64,000 bases of DNA, from assembly GCA_019414325.1 (NCBI GenBank), contig DXMG01000003.1:27336-91335 (forward strand), in the 5' to 3' direction. Below the pieces are notes generated by a model that was given only the letters and a program-made list of their open reading frames with translations, did not search any database and was not told the origin of the DNA. This document shows, in pieces, positions 43,310-52,119 of the stretch (positions are counted from its first letter, which is position 1; each line of letters starts with the position of its first letter). This stretch comes from Collinsella sp. Lineage in GTDB: Bacteria; Actinomycetota; Coriobacteriia; Coriobacteriales; Coriobacteriaceae. A program made the translations under genes and the position numbers.

Positions 43310-43651
43310 ATGAGTTTGCTGACATTTGCCAAGACGGCCTTGGGCTCTATGGTCAAGCAGCCGGTCACGGTGTGCTATCCGCAGGAGGAACTCGCGGCAC
43401 CCGAGCGCCTGCGCGGGCACATCGTCAACGACATGGACGTGTGCATTTGCTGCGGCATGTGCGCGCGTCGCTGCCCGGCGGGCGCGCTCGCGGTCGATCG
43501 CAAGGGTGGAACGTGGTCGATTGATCCGTATTCTTGTGTGGTGTGCGGCGAGTGCGTCGAGAGCTGCCCCAAGCACTGCCTGACTATGGACGCCGCCCGC
43601 ACTCCAGTTGCGGCGGATAAGACTCCCACGGTAGAAACCAAGCCGGAGTAA
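43310..43651 (+). CDS. hydrogenase 2x[4Fe-4S] ferredoxin subunit (EchF/HycF-like)
   Basis: 113 residues with two CxxCxxCxxxCP motifs: CICCGMCARRCPAGAL and CVVCGECVESCPKHCL, giving two [4Fe-4S] clusters. It links soluble ferredoxin to the catalytic subunit. Last gene of the operon, followed by a very strong terminator. Confidence 0.92.
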   Translation: MSLLTFAKTALGSMVKQPVTVCYPQEELAAPERLRGHIVNDMDVCICCGMCARRCPAGALAVDRKGGTWSIDPYSCVVCGECVESCPKHCLTMDAARTPVAADKTPTVETKPE

Positions 43652-43672
43652 CGCTGGAATAGAGCTGGAATA

Positions 43673-43720
43673 GGGGCCGGTGGGGCAAAAATGCCCCACC
43701 GGCCCCGCGCGTGAACGCGC
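43673..43720 (+). terminator. terminator of the hydrogenase operon
   Basis: A perfect 15-bp stem (43673-43687 with 43692-43706) with an AAAA loop, then a second small hairpin GCGCGT-GA-ACGCGC (43707-43720). Confidence 0.8.
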
Positions 43721-43738
43721 GGTTGGGCTGCCGCGAAC

Positions 43739-43890
43739 AAAACTATGCCGGATTACTACGATAAATCGCCTACCCTCAACCACACCGCGTTTGGCAAAAC
43801 AAAAACCGCAGGTAGACGGCTCGCAGTTTTGCGAAAAAGTCGCGCGTGATCGGCGACCTCGTTTTTATCGTAGTAATCCGGCATAGTTTT
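43739..43890 (+). repeat. nested-hairpin element X1 (27-bp perfect arms)
   Basis: Arm 43739-43765 (AAAACTATGCCGGATTACTA, then CGATAAA) is the perfect reverse complement of 43864-43890. The 98-bp core includes CCCTCAACCA, AAAACCGCAGGTAGA and CGCAGTTTTGC, which can pair again inside. The 3' flank reads GAAATGGCA, then at 43920-43954 a TGATCC...GGATCATTTT hairpin around CCCCTCGGGGACGGAGG. Together with X2 it fills 43721-44238, upstream of the giant surface-protein gene. Confidence 0.88.
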
Positions 43891-43997
43891 GAAATGGCAC
43901 CATATCCGTAACAGCCTTTGATCCCCTCGGGGACGGAGGAAAACGGATCATTTTGGCCTTGCGAGGGCTGCCACGTGGCCCGTCTGCCACGAAATGC

Positions 43998-44133
43998 GCC
44001 CATCTACTACGTTTAGGCTGCCACCCTCAACCATGGCGAACGACGCAAAAACAAAACCGCAGGTAGAACGCCTGCAGTTTTTCATTAAACGCGGTTATGG
44101 TCAGGGGTATCGGGTCAAACGTAGTAGATGGGC
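43998..44133 (+). repeat. nested-hairpin element X2 (17-bp perfect arms)
   Basis: Arms GCCCATCTACTACGTTT (43998-44014) and complement (44117-44133). Core: CCCTCAACCATGG, AACAAAACCGCAGGTAGAAC, CGCCTGCAGTTTTT, GGTTATGGTCAGGGG. CCTCAACCAT pairs with ATGGTCAGGG and AAAACCGCAGG with CCTGCAGTTTT. The 3' flank holds TGATCC...GGATCATTTTT at about 44159-44192, as after X1. Confidence 0.88.
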
Positions 44134-44238
44134 CAGTTTTGAGGCGAGCACCACCAATTGATCCCCCGGGGACGGAAGAAAGCGGATCATTTTTGCCTGA
44201 TGGCTCCGAGTCGCACCCGTTTTCCTGCGAAAATGCCG

Positions 44239-44318
44239 TGTCTCAACTTTGGTGAGACATTTGTCTCACGCCCAAAACGGAATCTGGAACATGTGTCACC
44301 TGCCCAAATTGTGTCTCA
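44239..44318 (+). promoter_or_regulatory. TGTCTCA/TGAGACA operator-like cluster upstream of the surface protein
   Basis: TGTCTCA at 44239-44245, 44262-44268 and 44312-44318 and its complement TGAGACA at 44253-44259, the first two making the dyad TGTCTCA-N7-TGAGACA. Four sites in 80 bp, 52 to 132 bp before the start codon, suggest a regulator binding site. Confidence 0.5.
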
Positions 44319-44370
44319 TTTCGTAACTTTAGGCTGATGCAAGGTCTGAGACCGCGAGAAGGGAGACGCG

Positions 44371-47300
44371 ATGAGTAAGTACACGAGGGGTCTCTTGGCG
44401 GTGATACTTGCCGTAGTGCTTGTGTTGCCGGCTGCAGCATTTGCCATGCTGCCCGAGGCCAACGCCAGGTCCAGCACCGGAATGGACGGACCGACAATGA
44501 GCGGAAAGGTCGTCGTCGATCCCGACACCAGCGGACGCTGGGAAATCTGGGCGGCCGGTCACAACGGTAATAAAGTAACGACTCAAAACGTCGGCCGAAT
44601 CTGGACCGACAAGACGGTCAAGAAAGCCGGAGAAAACGAAGCGTCAGATTTTGTGACTACGCTTTCGGCCATGTCCTCGACGTCTAATTCAACCGTGACG
44701 GTTACCACACCGCTTGACATCGTGATGGTGCTGGATGCCTCTGGCTCGATGGATGATGAGATGGGCAGTGGAGATCGCACCAAGCGTATCGATGCGCTCA
44801 AGAGCGCTGCCAACAGCTTTATCGATACCATCGCCAAGCAAAACGAGGGTATCGAGGGCGTGGATAGGCAGCATAAGGTTGCTATCGTTAAGTTTGCGGG
44901 CAAGAAGTCCAGCAAGATCGGCAACGATACGTATCGTGACGGAGGATACACCTACAATTACACACAGGTTATGAAAGACTTGACCGATTGCTCCGGCGGC
45001 AACGTGAAAGCTCTTAAGGATAGGATTGCCAAGATTACACCCGCTGGTGCCACGCGTGCCGACAATGGCCTGCAACTGGCAGAGGGTATCGCTTCTGGTC
45101 GCGCGGACGCCAAGAAGATTGTTGTGTTCTTTACCGACGGCACGCCAACGAAAGTTGACGAGTTTGATCCTACGGTTGCTGACGCTGCTGTGACGGCTGC
45201 CAAGAACATGAAGGACAGCAAGGCCACCGTTTATACTATCGGCATCTTTGATGGCGCGAACCCCAGTGCTGGTATCCAGGATTCGGGAAAAAGACAAAAA
45301 GAGAACAAGTTCATGCAGGCCGTTTCGAGCAACTACCCCAATGCCACGGCATGGGATGCCCATGGTGCACGCGCGGAAAACTCCGACTACTACAAGTCGG
45401 CGACCAATGCCGAAGAGCTCAAGAAGGTCTTTGACGACATCTCACAGGCCATCACATCGGAGGCGCCTTATCCGACCGAAATCCATAAGGGCTACGACGA
45501 GACCAAGTCCGGCTACATCACGTTTACCGACGAGCTGGGCGACTTTATGCAGGTCGACAGCTTCACCGAGGTCGTCATCAACGGCACGCCGTTTACCAAG
45601 ACGGACAAAACGGTCAACAAAGAGACCAATACCGACACCTACGAGTTCGCCGGCAAGGCAAAAGACCTGCTCATTACCGTGCAGCGTGCTGGTGATGACA
45701 ATCCCCAGAAGGGCGATGTCGTAACGGTCAGCATTCCTGCGTCGTTGATTCCGCTGAGCCACTTTAAGACCGTAGACGGCAAACTTTCGGTCGACAACGT
45801 TAAGCCCATTCAGGTGAAGTATGCCTCGAGCGTGAAGAAGGGCGCACTCGAAAACCTGTTTACGCCCGAGAAAGTCACGGGACTCAAGAACTACATCGAG
45901 AACAATACGACTGTCGTTGACGGCACCAAAACCGTTAACTTCTACGCTAACAAGTGGGAGACCGGCGCGTTGGGTAATACGGTCGCGACCTTTGAGCCGG
46001 CCGACACCAACCGCTACTACTACTTCCAGAAGCAGACTCCCATTTACGCGGACAAGGACTGCACACAACCCGCAAAGAATTCACTGGCAGAGAAAGGCAC
46101 CTATTACTACAAGGATGAGTTTGAGGAGCAGGGCGAGAACGGCGAGGCCAAGCCCGCCACTGCCGTCATCGAGTTTGTCGGCGGCGACGCTGCGAAGTTT
46201 GACGGCGCTCTTGTTGCCGACGAGGACGACAACCTTTCGTTTAGCGTGGGAACCGCGCGTCTGGCCTTTATCGACGAGCTCCATACCACCAAGAAGAGCA
46301 ACGACACTGGTACTGCGACTGACGTTCTCAACCCCAAGTGGAACAACGTGTCCGCCAAGGCGACCGCGACGCATGTCAATTCCTACCTGGGCAACAACGG
46401 CAAGATCAGCTTTAACGTGACGCCGGCAACGGTGGATACCAAGACGAGCTTTGGCCTGACCAAGGTGCTCGAGGGTCGCGAGTGGACGGATGCGGACAAG
46501 TTTAAGTTTGAGCTCTCCGCGACGTCCGAGAATGATGCCCCGATGCCCGCACCCGCGACCGCGACTGTGACCAAGGCGAACCTGGATGACAAGGGCAAGG
46601 CGGCCATTAACTTTGGCGAAATCACCTACAACAAGCCGGGCGAGTACACCTATGAGGTCCGCGAGGTCAAGGGCGACGCCGGTGGCATCACCTACAGCAA
46701 GAACGTTGCCACGTTCAAGGTGACCGTGGCGGTTAAGGTCACGGGTGGGCTTAAGGCTGACGTTGAAAAGATCTCGGGCGAGACCGAGTTCAAGAACACC
46801 TATAGCGCCAAGACGGAAACCTCGCTGACTCTTGAGGCAACCAAGAAGCTCACGGGGCGCCCGATGGCCGATGACGAATTTAAGTTTGCGCTGAGCTATG
46901 CGGAGCACGACGAGGTTCTGCTGGATGCAACCAACAAGGGCGGCAAGGTTGAGTTCGGTCCGCTGACGTACACGACCAAGTCGCTCGCCAAGCTGGTCGA
47001 GGAAGACAAGGCATCGCTTGATGCTAGCTCAGGCAAACCGACGTGGACCATTCATTACATTGCTGCCGAGCAGACCGGCAAGCTGCCTGCGGGCGTGAGC
47101 GCCACAGTGTCGGCAATTGACGCGTATGTGACCGTTGTCGACAACGGCGATGGTACCCTGACGGCGACGGCTGTCTACGGCGATGCCGGCAACGAGTTCG
47201 TGAACACCTGCACTGCCGCGCCTGCCGAGGCATCGCTTGTGGGCAAGAAGAATCTGCAGGTTCCTAAGGGCCTGACCCCGGCTGACATTGCCGGCAAGTT

Positions 47301-50300
47301 CACCTTTACCGTGACCGGTGAAGAGGGCGCACCCATGCCCGCGAACGCGAGCGTGACCAATGATGCCAAGGGCAAGGTCGACTTTGGCAAGATTACCTTT
47401 ACGCTCGACGACCTTAACAAGGCTCTGGGTGAGAAGTCCGAGAAGCGCGAGCACACCTTTACCTACACCGTGACCGAGTCCGGCGAGGTCGCTGGCGTGA
47501 CCAACGACGCTAAGCCGTCGCGCGAGGTTTCCTTCACCGTGACCGATGACTGCAAGGGGAATCTGCGCGTATCCCGCAAGCCGGACGGTGATGCGGCCTT
47601 CACGTTCACCAATACCTATAACGTGACGCCTGTCGAGACGAGCGTCACCGAACAGATCACCGCGACCAAGGTCCTGACCGGCCACGATCTCAAGGATGGC
47701 GAGTTCTCCTTCGAGCTCGTCGAGGGCGACAAGGTCGTCGCTACCGGCACCAACGCCGCCGATGGCACAATCGTCATGGACAAAATCACTTACGATAAGC
47801 CCGGCACTCACACCTACAAGCTGCGCGAGAAGCTCCCCAACGAAGCGGGGCTGAGCAACGGGATTACGTACGATAAGACGAACTACACCATCAAGACGAG
47901 CGTCATCGACAACGGCGACGGCACGCTTAAGGTGACCCATACGCCCGAGGGCACCAAGCCGGCGCGCTTTGAGAACAAGTACAACACTGCCCCGAACGAG
48001 TCCAGCGTTACCGACCAGATCACCGCGAAGAAGGTCCTGACCGGCCGCGACCTCAAGGCCGGAGAGTTCTCCTTTGAGCTCGTCGAGGGTAACGATGTCG
48101 TCGCCAAGGGCACCAATGCGGCCGACGGCAAGATCACGATGGACAAGATCACCTACACCGAGGCCGGCGAGCACACCTACACGCTGCGCGAGGTCAAGGT
48201 CGACGCCGACAACGGTATCACCTACAGCACCGCGGCCTACACCATCGTGACCGCCGTCACCGATGATGGCAATGGCAAGCTCACGGTTAAGCATGAGCTG
48301 CAGGACGTCGAGAAGGCTGTCTTCGAGAATGCCTACAGCGTTACTCCGAATAACTCCAGCGTCACCGACCAGATCACCGCGACCAAGGTTCTGGACGGAC
48401 GCGACCTCAAGGCCGACGAGTTCTCCTTCGAGCTCGTCGAGGACGGCGAGGTCGTCGCCACCGGCGCTAACGACGCCGATGGCAAGATTACCTACACCGC
48501 CGCCGGCAAGCACACCTATATCCTGCGCGAAGCCAAGGGCGCCGAAGGCAACGGCATTACCTACGACAGCACGACCTACACCATCGTGACTACCGTTACT
48601 GATGACGGCAATGGTAAGCTCACGGTCAAGCACGAGCTGCAGGGCGCCAACGAGGCGAAGTTCAACAACAGCTACAAGCCGAATCCTAACGAGTTCAGCG
48701 TCACCGACGAGATCAAGGCGAACAAGGTCCTGACCGGCCGCGATCTCAAGGACGGCGAGTTCTCCTTCGAGCTCGTCGAGGGCGAGGGCGAGGATGCCAA
48801 GGTCGTCGCCACCGGCAAGAACGCCGCCGATGGCAAGATCACGATGAGCGCCGTGAAGTACGACAAGGCCGGAACGCACACCTACACGCTGCGCGAGGTC
48901 AAGGGCAACGCCGGCGGTATCACCTACAGCGATGCCAAGTTCACCATCGAGACCACCATCACGGACAACGGCGACGGTACCCTCAAGGCCGAGCATGTCC
49001 TGAAGGACGCCGAGGCTGCGACCTTCGAGAACACCTACAGCGTGACCCCGCTCGATGCAGAGCTCGACTTTGACCTGAACAAGGTCATCAGCGGCCGCGA
49101 CTGGACGGATGGGGACGAGTTCAGCTTTACCATCACCGCCCCCGAAGGCGCCCCGCTGCCCGATCCTGCAACCGTAACCGTGAGCAAGCACGATGCGAAG
49201 GATGGCATCGCTGCCGTCAAGTTCGGCAAGATCCGCTACACGGCTGCCGGAACCTACACGTACGAGATCCGCGAGAACGCGGGTAACGCGGCCGGCATGG
49301 CGTATGACGGGCATGTCGCGACCGCCGAAGTGACCGTGACTGAGGACGGCGAGGGCAAGCTGACCGCCAATGTCACCAAGAAGGAAAACGGACGCTTCAC
49401 CAACACGTACCGCACTGAGCTTAACTACACCGCGGCCGGCGGCCTCAAGCTCAGCAAGAGCCTCTCCGGACGTCCTATGACCGAGGGTCAGTTCACGTTT
49501 ACCGTGACGCCTGCCGACGAGGCCTCGGCCAACGCGCTTGGCCTGCTGCCCGGGGCCAACAGCTTCAAGTCCCCCGAAGCGGCAGAGGCAACGGTCGGAC
49601 TGATCGACATTCTGGCTGGTCATGAGGTTAAATTTACGCAGGCTGACGCCGGCAAGACCTTCAAGTACACCGTGGCCGAAAAGAACGACGGCCAGCCCGG
49701 TTACACCTACGATGACGCCGTACGCACGGTGACGATCGCCATCGCCGACGACACCGCCGGTACGCTCTCTGCTACGACGACCGTTTCCGGTGGTCCCGAG
49801 GGTACGCATACGACGGTCCACAAGAGCGGTGAGAACAAGGTCGAGAGTGCCCTGGTCCCGTTCCACAACAGTTACAGCGCTACGACCAATACGCCTGGTG
49901 GTACCGCTGCTCAGGTTGTCGCCACCAAGACCCTGACCGGTCGCCCGATGGTCGACGGCGAGTTCTGGTTCGGCATCGCCTATCAGGGTGAGCTTGTGGC
50001 ATACGAAAACCTCAAGCCCAATATCGGCGGGCACGTGAGCTTTGATACGCTGCACTACGACACTAAGATGCTTGCTAATCTTGAGGCTGCTGGGCTTGCT
50101 TATCGTACCGATAAGGACGGCAAGCTTGCCTGGACCATTAACTACACGGCTTACGAAGATTTATTCGGGCTGCCGAATGGCGTTTCCGCTACAACGTGGA
50201 GCTTTGGCTTTAAGGTTATCGTCGTCGACAACGGTGACGGTACCCTGACGGCGACGGTCGACTACGGCGGCGTCGAGCCCTTGTTCGAGAACGTCTACGG

Positions 50301-51735
50301 CGCCGACGCCGTGGATGCCGCGCTCACCGGTACTAAGAAGCTCCAGGTTGCCGAGGGCCTGACCCCGGCCGACATCACGGGTAAGTTCACCTTTACCGTG
50401 ACCGCCGACGAGGCAGGTGCCCCGATGCCCGAGCGCACGACCGTAACCAACGACGCAGCCGGTAACGTGGACTTTGGCAAGATCCACTTTACGCTCGAGG
50501 ACCTCAACCGCGCTCTGGGCGTGACGGACGATGCGACCGATAAGGCCGAGGCAGACGAAGCTGACGACGTCGACGCTGACGAGGCAGAGGCCGACGCCGA
50601 CGCTGATGCCAACGTTGACGAGCCCGGCGACGAGTCCGAGCCCGCAGCCCCCACCGCCCCGCGCTCGCACACCTTTACCTACACGGTGACCGAGTCCGGC
50701 AGCGCCCCTGGCGTGACTAACGACACCAACGCCACGCGCAAGGTTTCCTACACCGTGACTGACGACGGTGCGGGACATCTGATCGTCAAGCGCGACGGCG
50801 GCGACGGTGCGGCCTTTACGTTCACCAACACGTACGGCGTGGCACCTACCGATTCTGTCGTGACCGATCAGGTCAAGACCGTCAAGCGTCTGACCGGACG
50901 CGACCTTGCGGCTGGCGAGTTCACGTTTGATCTGCTCGAGGACGGCGTGGTTGTCGCTAGCGGCACCAACGACGCCAACGGCACCGTTACGCTGAGCCCG
51001 ATCCGCTACGAGGCACCCGGCACGCACACGTACACGCTGCGCGAGGCTTGCCCCAACGCACTCGGCCTGTACAAGGGCGTCACCTATGACAGCGCGACCT
51101 ACACCGTCGTGACCACCGTCTCCGACAATGGTGACGGCACGCTGACCGCGACGCACAAGCTCGAGGGAACCACCGAGTCGGCTGGCTTTACCAACAAGTA
51201 CCACGCCATGCCCACGCAGGTTTCCATCGGCGCCATCAAGGTGCTCGAGGGACGCGAGCTCAAGAAGGACGAGTTTAGCTTTAAGCTCGTTGGCGAGGAC
51301 ATCGAGTCTACGGTTACCAACGATGCCGACGGCAAGATCAACTTCGACAAGTTCGAGTACGACGAGCCTGGTACGTACGTCTACACCATCAGCGAGGTCA
51401 AGGGCGACGAGGCCGGTATGACCTACGACAAGTCCGTCTTTACCGCGACCGTCAACGTGGTCGACGACGGCGAGGGCAACCTCAGGGCGAACATCGCCTT
51501 TACCAAGGGCGACAAGAGCGTCGAGGGTATCGTGTTCAACAACACGTACAAGAAGCCCGAGACGCCCGTGCCGACGCCCGATCCCGGCACGCCCAAGACC
51601 GTGACGAACATCGTCAAGACGGTCAAGGGTTTCCTGCCCACCACGGGTGACCAGCAGGCCGCCGCACTGCTCATGGCATTCGTCATCGCCATGGCCGGCG
51701 TCGGAGCCCTGGTTTGGGGTATCCGCAAGCGCTAG
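44371..51735 (+). CDS. giant LPTTG-anchored surface protein with VWA domain and pilin-type repeats
   Basis: 2,454 residues. Signal peptide at the N-terminus (MSKYTRGLLAVILAVVLVLP...). A VWA domain at about 115-365 has the MIDAS motif MVLDASGSMDD. From about residue 690 there are roughly 13 tandem domains of the FctA/Spy0128 pilin type, with the recurring pattern KVLTGRDLKDGEFSFEL, DKITYDKPGTHTY.LRE, FENKY; such domains often carry internal Lys-Asn isopeptide bonds. One domain (about 47-50 repeats from the C-terminal third, near nt 50524-50665) has an acidic Asp/Glu/Ala insert. The C-terminus is a sorting signal: LPTTG (2422-2426), hydrophobic helix, RKR. Domains at 47.6-49.0 kb are nearly identical in DNA. 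Likely a cell-wall adhesin or pilus tip, transcribed alone. Confidence 0.92.
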   Translation: MSKYTRGLLAVILAVVLVLPAAAFAMLPEANARSSTGMDGPTMSGKVVVDPDTSGRWEIWAAGHNGNKVTTQNVGRIWTDKTVKKAGENEASDFVTTLSAMSSTSNSTVTVTTPLDIVMVLDASGSMDDEMGSGDRTKRIDALKSAANSFIDTIAKQNEGIEGVDRQHKVAIVKFAGKKSSKIGNDTYRDGGYTYNYTQVMKDLTDCSGGNVKALKDRIAKITPAGATRADNGLQLAEGIASGRADAKKIVVFFTDGTPTKVDEFDPTVADAAVTAAKNMKDSKATVYTIGIFDGANPSAGIQDSGKRQKENKFMQAVSSNYPNATAWDAHGARAENSDYYKSATNAEELKKVFDDISQAITSEAPYPTEIHKGYDETKSGYITFTDELGDFMQVDSFTEVVINGTPFTKTDKTVNKETNTDTYEFAGKAKDLLITVQRAGDDNPQKGDVVTVSIPASLIPLSHFKTVDGKLSVDNVKPIQVKYASSVKKGALENLFTPEKVTGLKNYIENNTTVVDGTKTVNFYANKWETGALGNTVATFEPADTNRYYYFQKQTPIYADKDCTQPAKNSLAEKGTYYYKDEFEEQGENGEAKPATAVIEFVGGDAAKFDGALVADEDDNLSFSVGTARLAFIDELHTTKKSNDTGTATDVLNPKWNNVSAKATATHVNSYLGNNGKISFNVTPATVDTKTSFGLTKVLEGREWTDADKFKFELSATSENDAPMPAPATATVTKANLDDKGKAAINFGEITYNKPGEYTYEVREVKGDAGGITYSKNVATFKVTVAVKVTGGLKADVEKISGETEFKNTYSAKTETSLTLEATKKLTGRPMADDEFKFALSYAEHDEVLLDATNKGGKVEFGPLTYTTKSLAKLVEEDKASLDASSGKPTWTIHYIAAEQTGKLPAGVSATVSAIDAYVTVVDNGDGTLTATAVYGDAGNEFVNTCTAAPAEASLVGKKNLQVPKGLTPADIAGKFTFTVTGEEGAPMPANASVTNDAKGKVDFGKITFTLDDLNKALGEKSEKREHTFTYTVTESGEVAGVTNDAKPSREVSFTVTDDCKGNLRVSRKPDGDAAFTFTNTYNVTPVETSVTEQITATKVLTGHDLKDGEFSFELVEGDKVVATGTNAADGTIVMDKITYDKPGTHTYKLREKLPNEAGLSNGITYDKTNYTIKTSVIDNGDGTLKVTHTPEGTKPARFENKYNTAPNESSVTDQITAKKVLTGRDLKAGEFSFELVEGNDVVAKGTNAADGKITMDKITYTEAGEHTYTLREVKVDADNGITYSTAAYTIVTAVTDDGNGKLTVKHELQDVEKAVFENAYSVTPNNSSVTDQITATKVLDGRDLKADEFSFELVEDGEVVATGANDADGKITYTAAGKHTYILREAKGAEGNGITYDSTTYTIVTTVTDDGNGKLTVKHELQGANEAKFNNSYKPNPNEFSVTDEIKANKVLTGRDLKDGEFSFELVEGEGEDAKVVATGKNAADGKITMSAVKYDKAGTHTYTLREVKGNAGGITYSDAKFTIETTITDNGDGTLKAEHVLKDAEAATFENTYSVTPLDAELDFDLNKVISGRDWTDGDEFSFTITAPEGAPLPDPATVTVSKHDAKDGIAAVKFGKIRYTAAGTYTYEIRENAGNAAGMAYDGHVATAEVTVTEDGEGKLTANVTKKENGRFTNTYRTELNYTAAGGLKLSKSLSGRPMTEGQFTFTVTPADEASANALGLLPGANSFKSPEAAEATVGLIDILAGHEVKFTQADAGKTFKYTVAEKNDGQPGYTYDDAVRTVTIAIADDTAGTLSATTTVSGGPEGTHTTVHKSGENKVESALVPFHNSYSATTNTPGGTAAQVVATKTLTGRPMVDGEFWFGIAYQGELVAYENLKPNIGGHVSFDTLHYDTKMLANLEAAGLAYRTDKDGKLAWTINYTAYEDLFGLPNGVSATTWSFGFKVIVVDNGDGTLTATVDYGGVEPLFENVYGADAVDAALTGTKKLQVAEGLTPADITGKFTFTVTADEAGAPMPERTTVTNDAAGNVDFGKIHFTLEDLNRALGVTDDATDKAEADEADDVDADEAEADADADANVDEPGDESEPAAPTAPRSHTFTYTVTESGSAPGVTNDTNATRKVSYTVTDDGAGHLIVKRDGGDGAAFTFTNTYGVAPTDSVVTDQVKTVKRLTGRDLAAGEFTFDLLEDGVVVASGTNDANGTVTLSPIRYEAPGTHTYTLREACPNALGLYKGVTYDSATYTVVTTVSDNGDGTLTATHKLEGTTESAGFTNKYHAMPTQVSIGAIKVLEGRELKKDEFSFKLVGEDIESTVTNDADGKINFDKFEYDEPGTYVYTISEVKGDEAGMTYDKSVFTATVNVVDDGEGNLRANIAFTKGDKSVEGIVFNNTYKKPETPVPTPDPGTPKTVTNIVKTVKGFLPTTGDQQAAALLMAFVIAMAGVGALVWGIRKR

Positions 51736-51747
51736 GCACGCTGGCAG

Positions 51748-51773
51748 CGCCCGGGGCCAAAAGGCCCCGGGCG
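51748..51773 (+). terminator. first terminator after the surface-protein gene
   Basis: CGCCCGGGGCC-AAAA-GGCCCCGGGCG, perfect 11-bp stem, with an outer CGCTAG/CTAGCG pair that includes the stop codon. Confidence 0.75.
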
Positions 51774-51813
51774 GCTAGCGGGGAGCCAAAACACAGCCCC
51801 CACCCCACCCCTG

Positions 51814-51854
51814 GCCGCCACGGAGGTATCTCCCTCCTCCGTGGCGGCACTTTT
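51814..51854 (+). terminator. second terminator after the surface-protein gene
   Basis: GCCGCCACGGAGG (51814-51826) and CCTCCGTGGCGGC (51836-51848) are perfect complements, followed by ACTTTTG. Confidence 0.85.
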
Positions 51855-51878
51855 GTGTGCCGGGGGCGCCACGAAACC

Positions 51879-52015
51879 GGCCCATCTACTACGTTTGGTC
51901 CCTTACCCCCAACCATGCCAAAAACGCGAAAACAAAACCGCAGGTAGAACGCCTGTGGTTTTCTGCAAAACCGGGGTATGGTCGGGGGTGTCGACTCAAA
52001 CGTAGTAGATGGGCC
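51879..52015 (+). repeat. nested-hairpin element X3 (18-bp perfect arms)
   Basis: Arms GGCCCATCTACTACGTTT (51879-51896) and complement (51998-52015). The core is the closest match to X2: CCCCCAACCATG, AACAAAACCGCAGGTAGAAC, GCCTGTGGTTTTC, GTATGGTCGGGGGTGTCGA. CCCCCAACCAT pairs with ATGGTCGGGGG and AAAACCGCAGG with CCTGTGGTTTT. The TGATCC...GGATCATTTT hairpin follows at 52040-52073. Same orientation as X2. Confidence 0.88.
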
Positions 52016-52119
52016 AGTTTCGTGGCGAGCGGTTCCGGCTGATCCCTTGGGGACGGAGGGAAACGGATCATTTTGGTCCCGCTAGGCTGGCGGAGGCACT
52101 CGTGCAGGGCCGCCCGAAC

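Noticed and set aside
47029..50055. 1,008-residue - strand frame opposite the adhesin repeats
   Set aside because: Its repeats merely reflect the adhesin's DNA repeats; no start signal or family resemblance.
860..51735. class B sortase acting on the LPTTG adhesin
   Set aside because: They are 43 kb apart, and LPxTG signals are normally handled by class A or C sortases; no evidence links the two.
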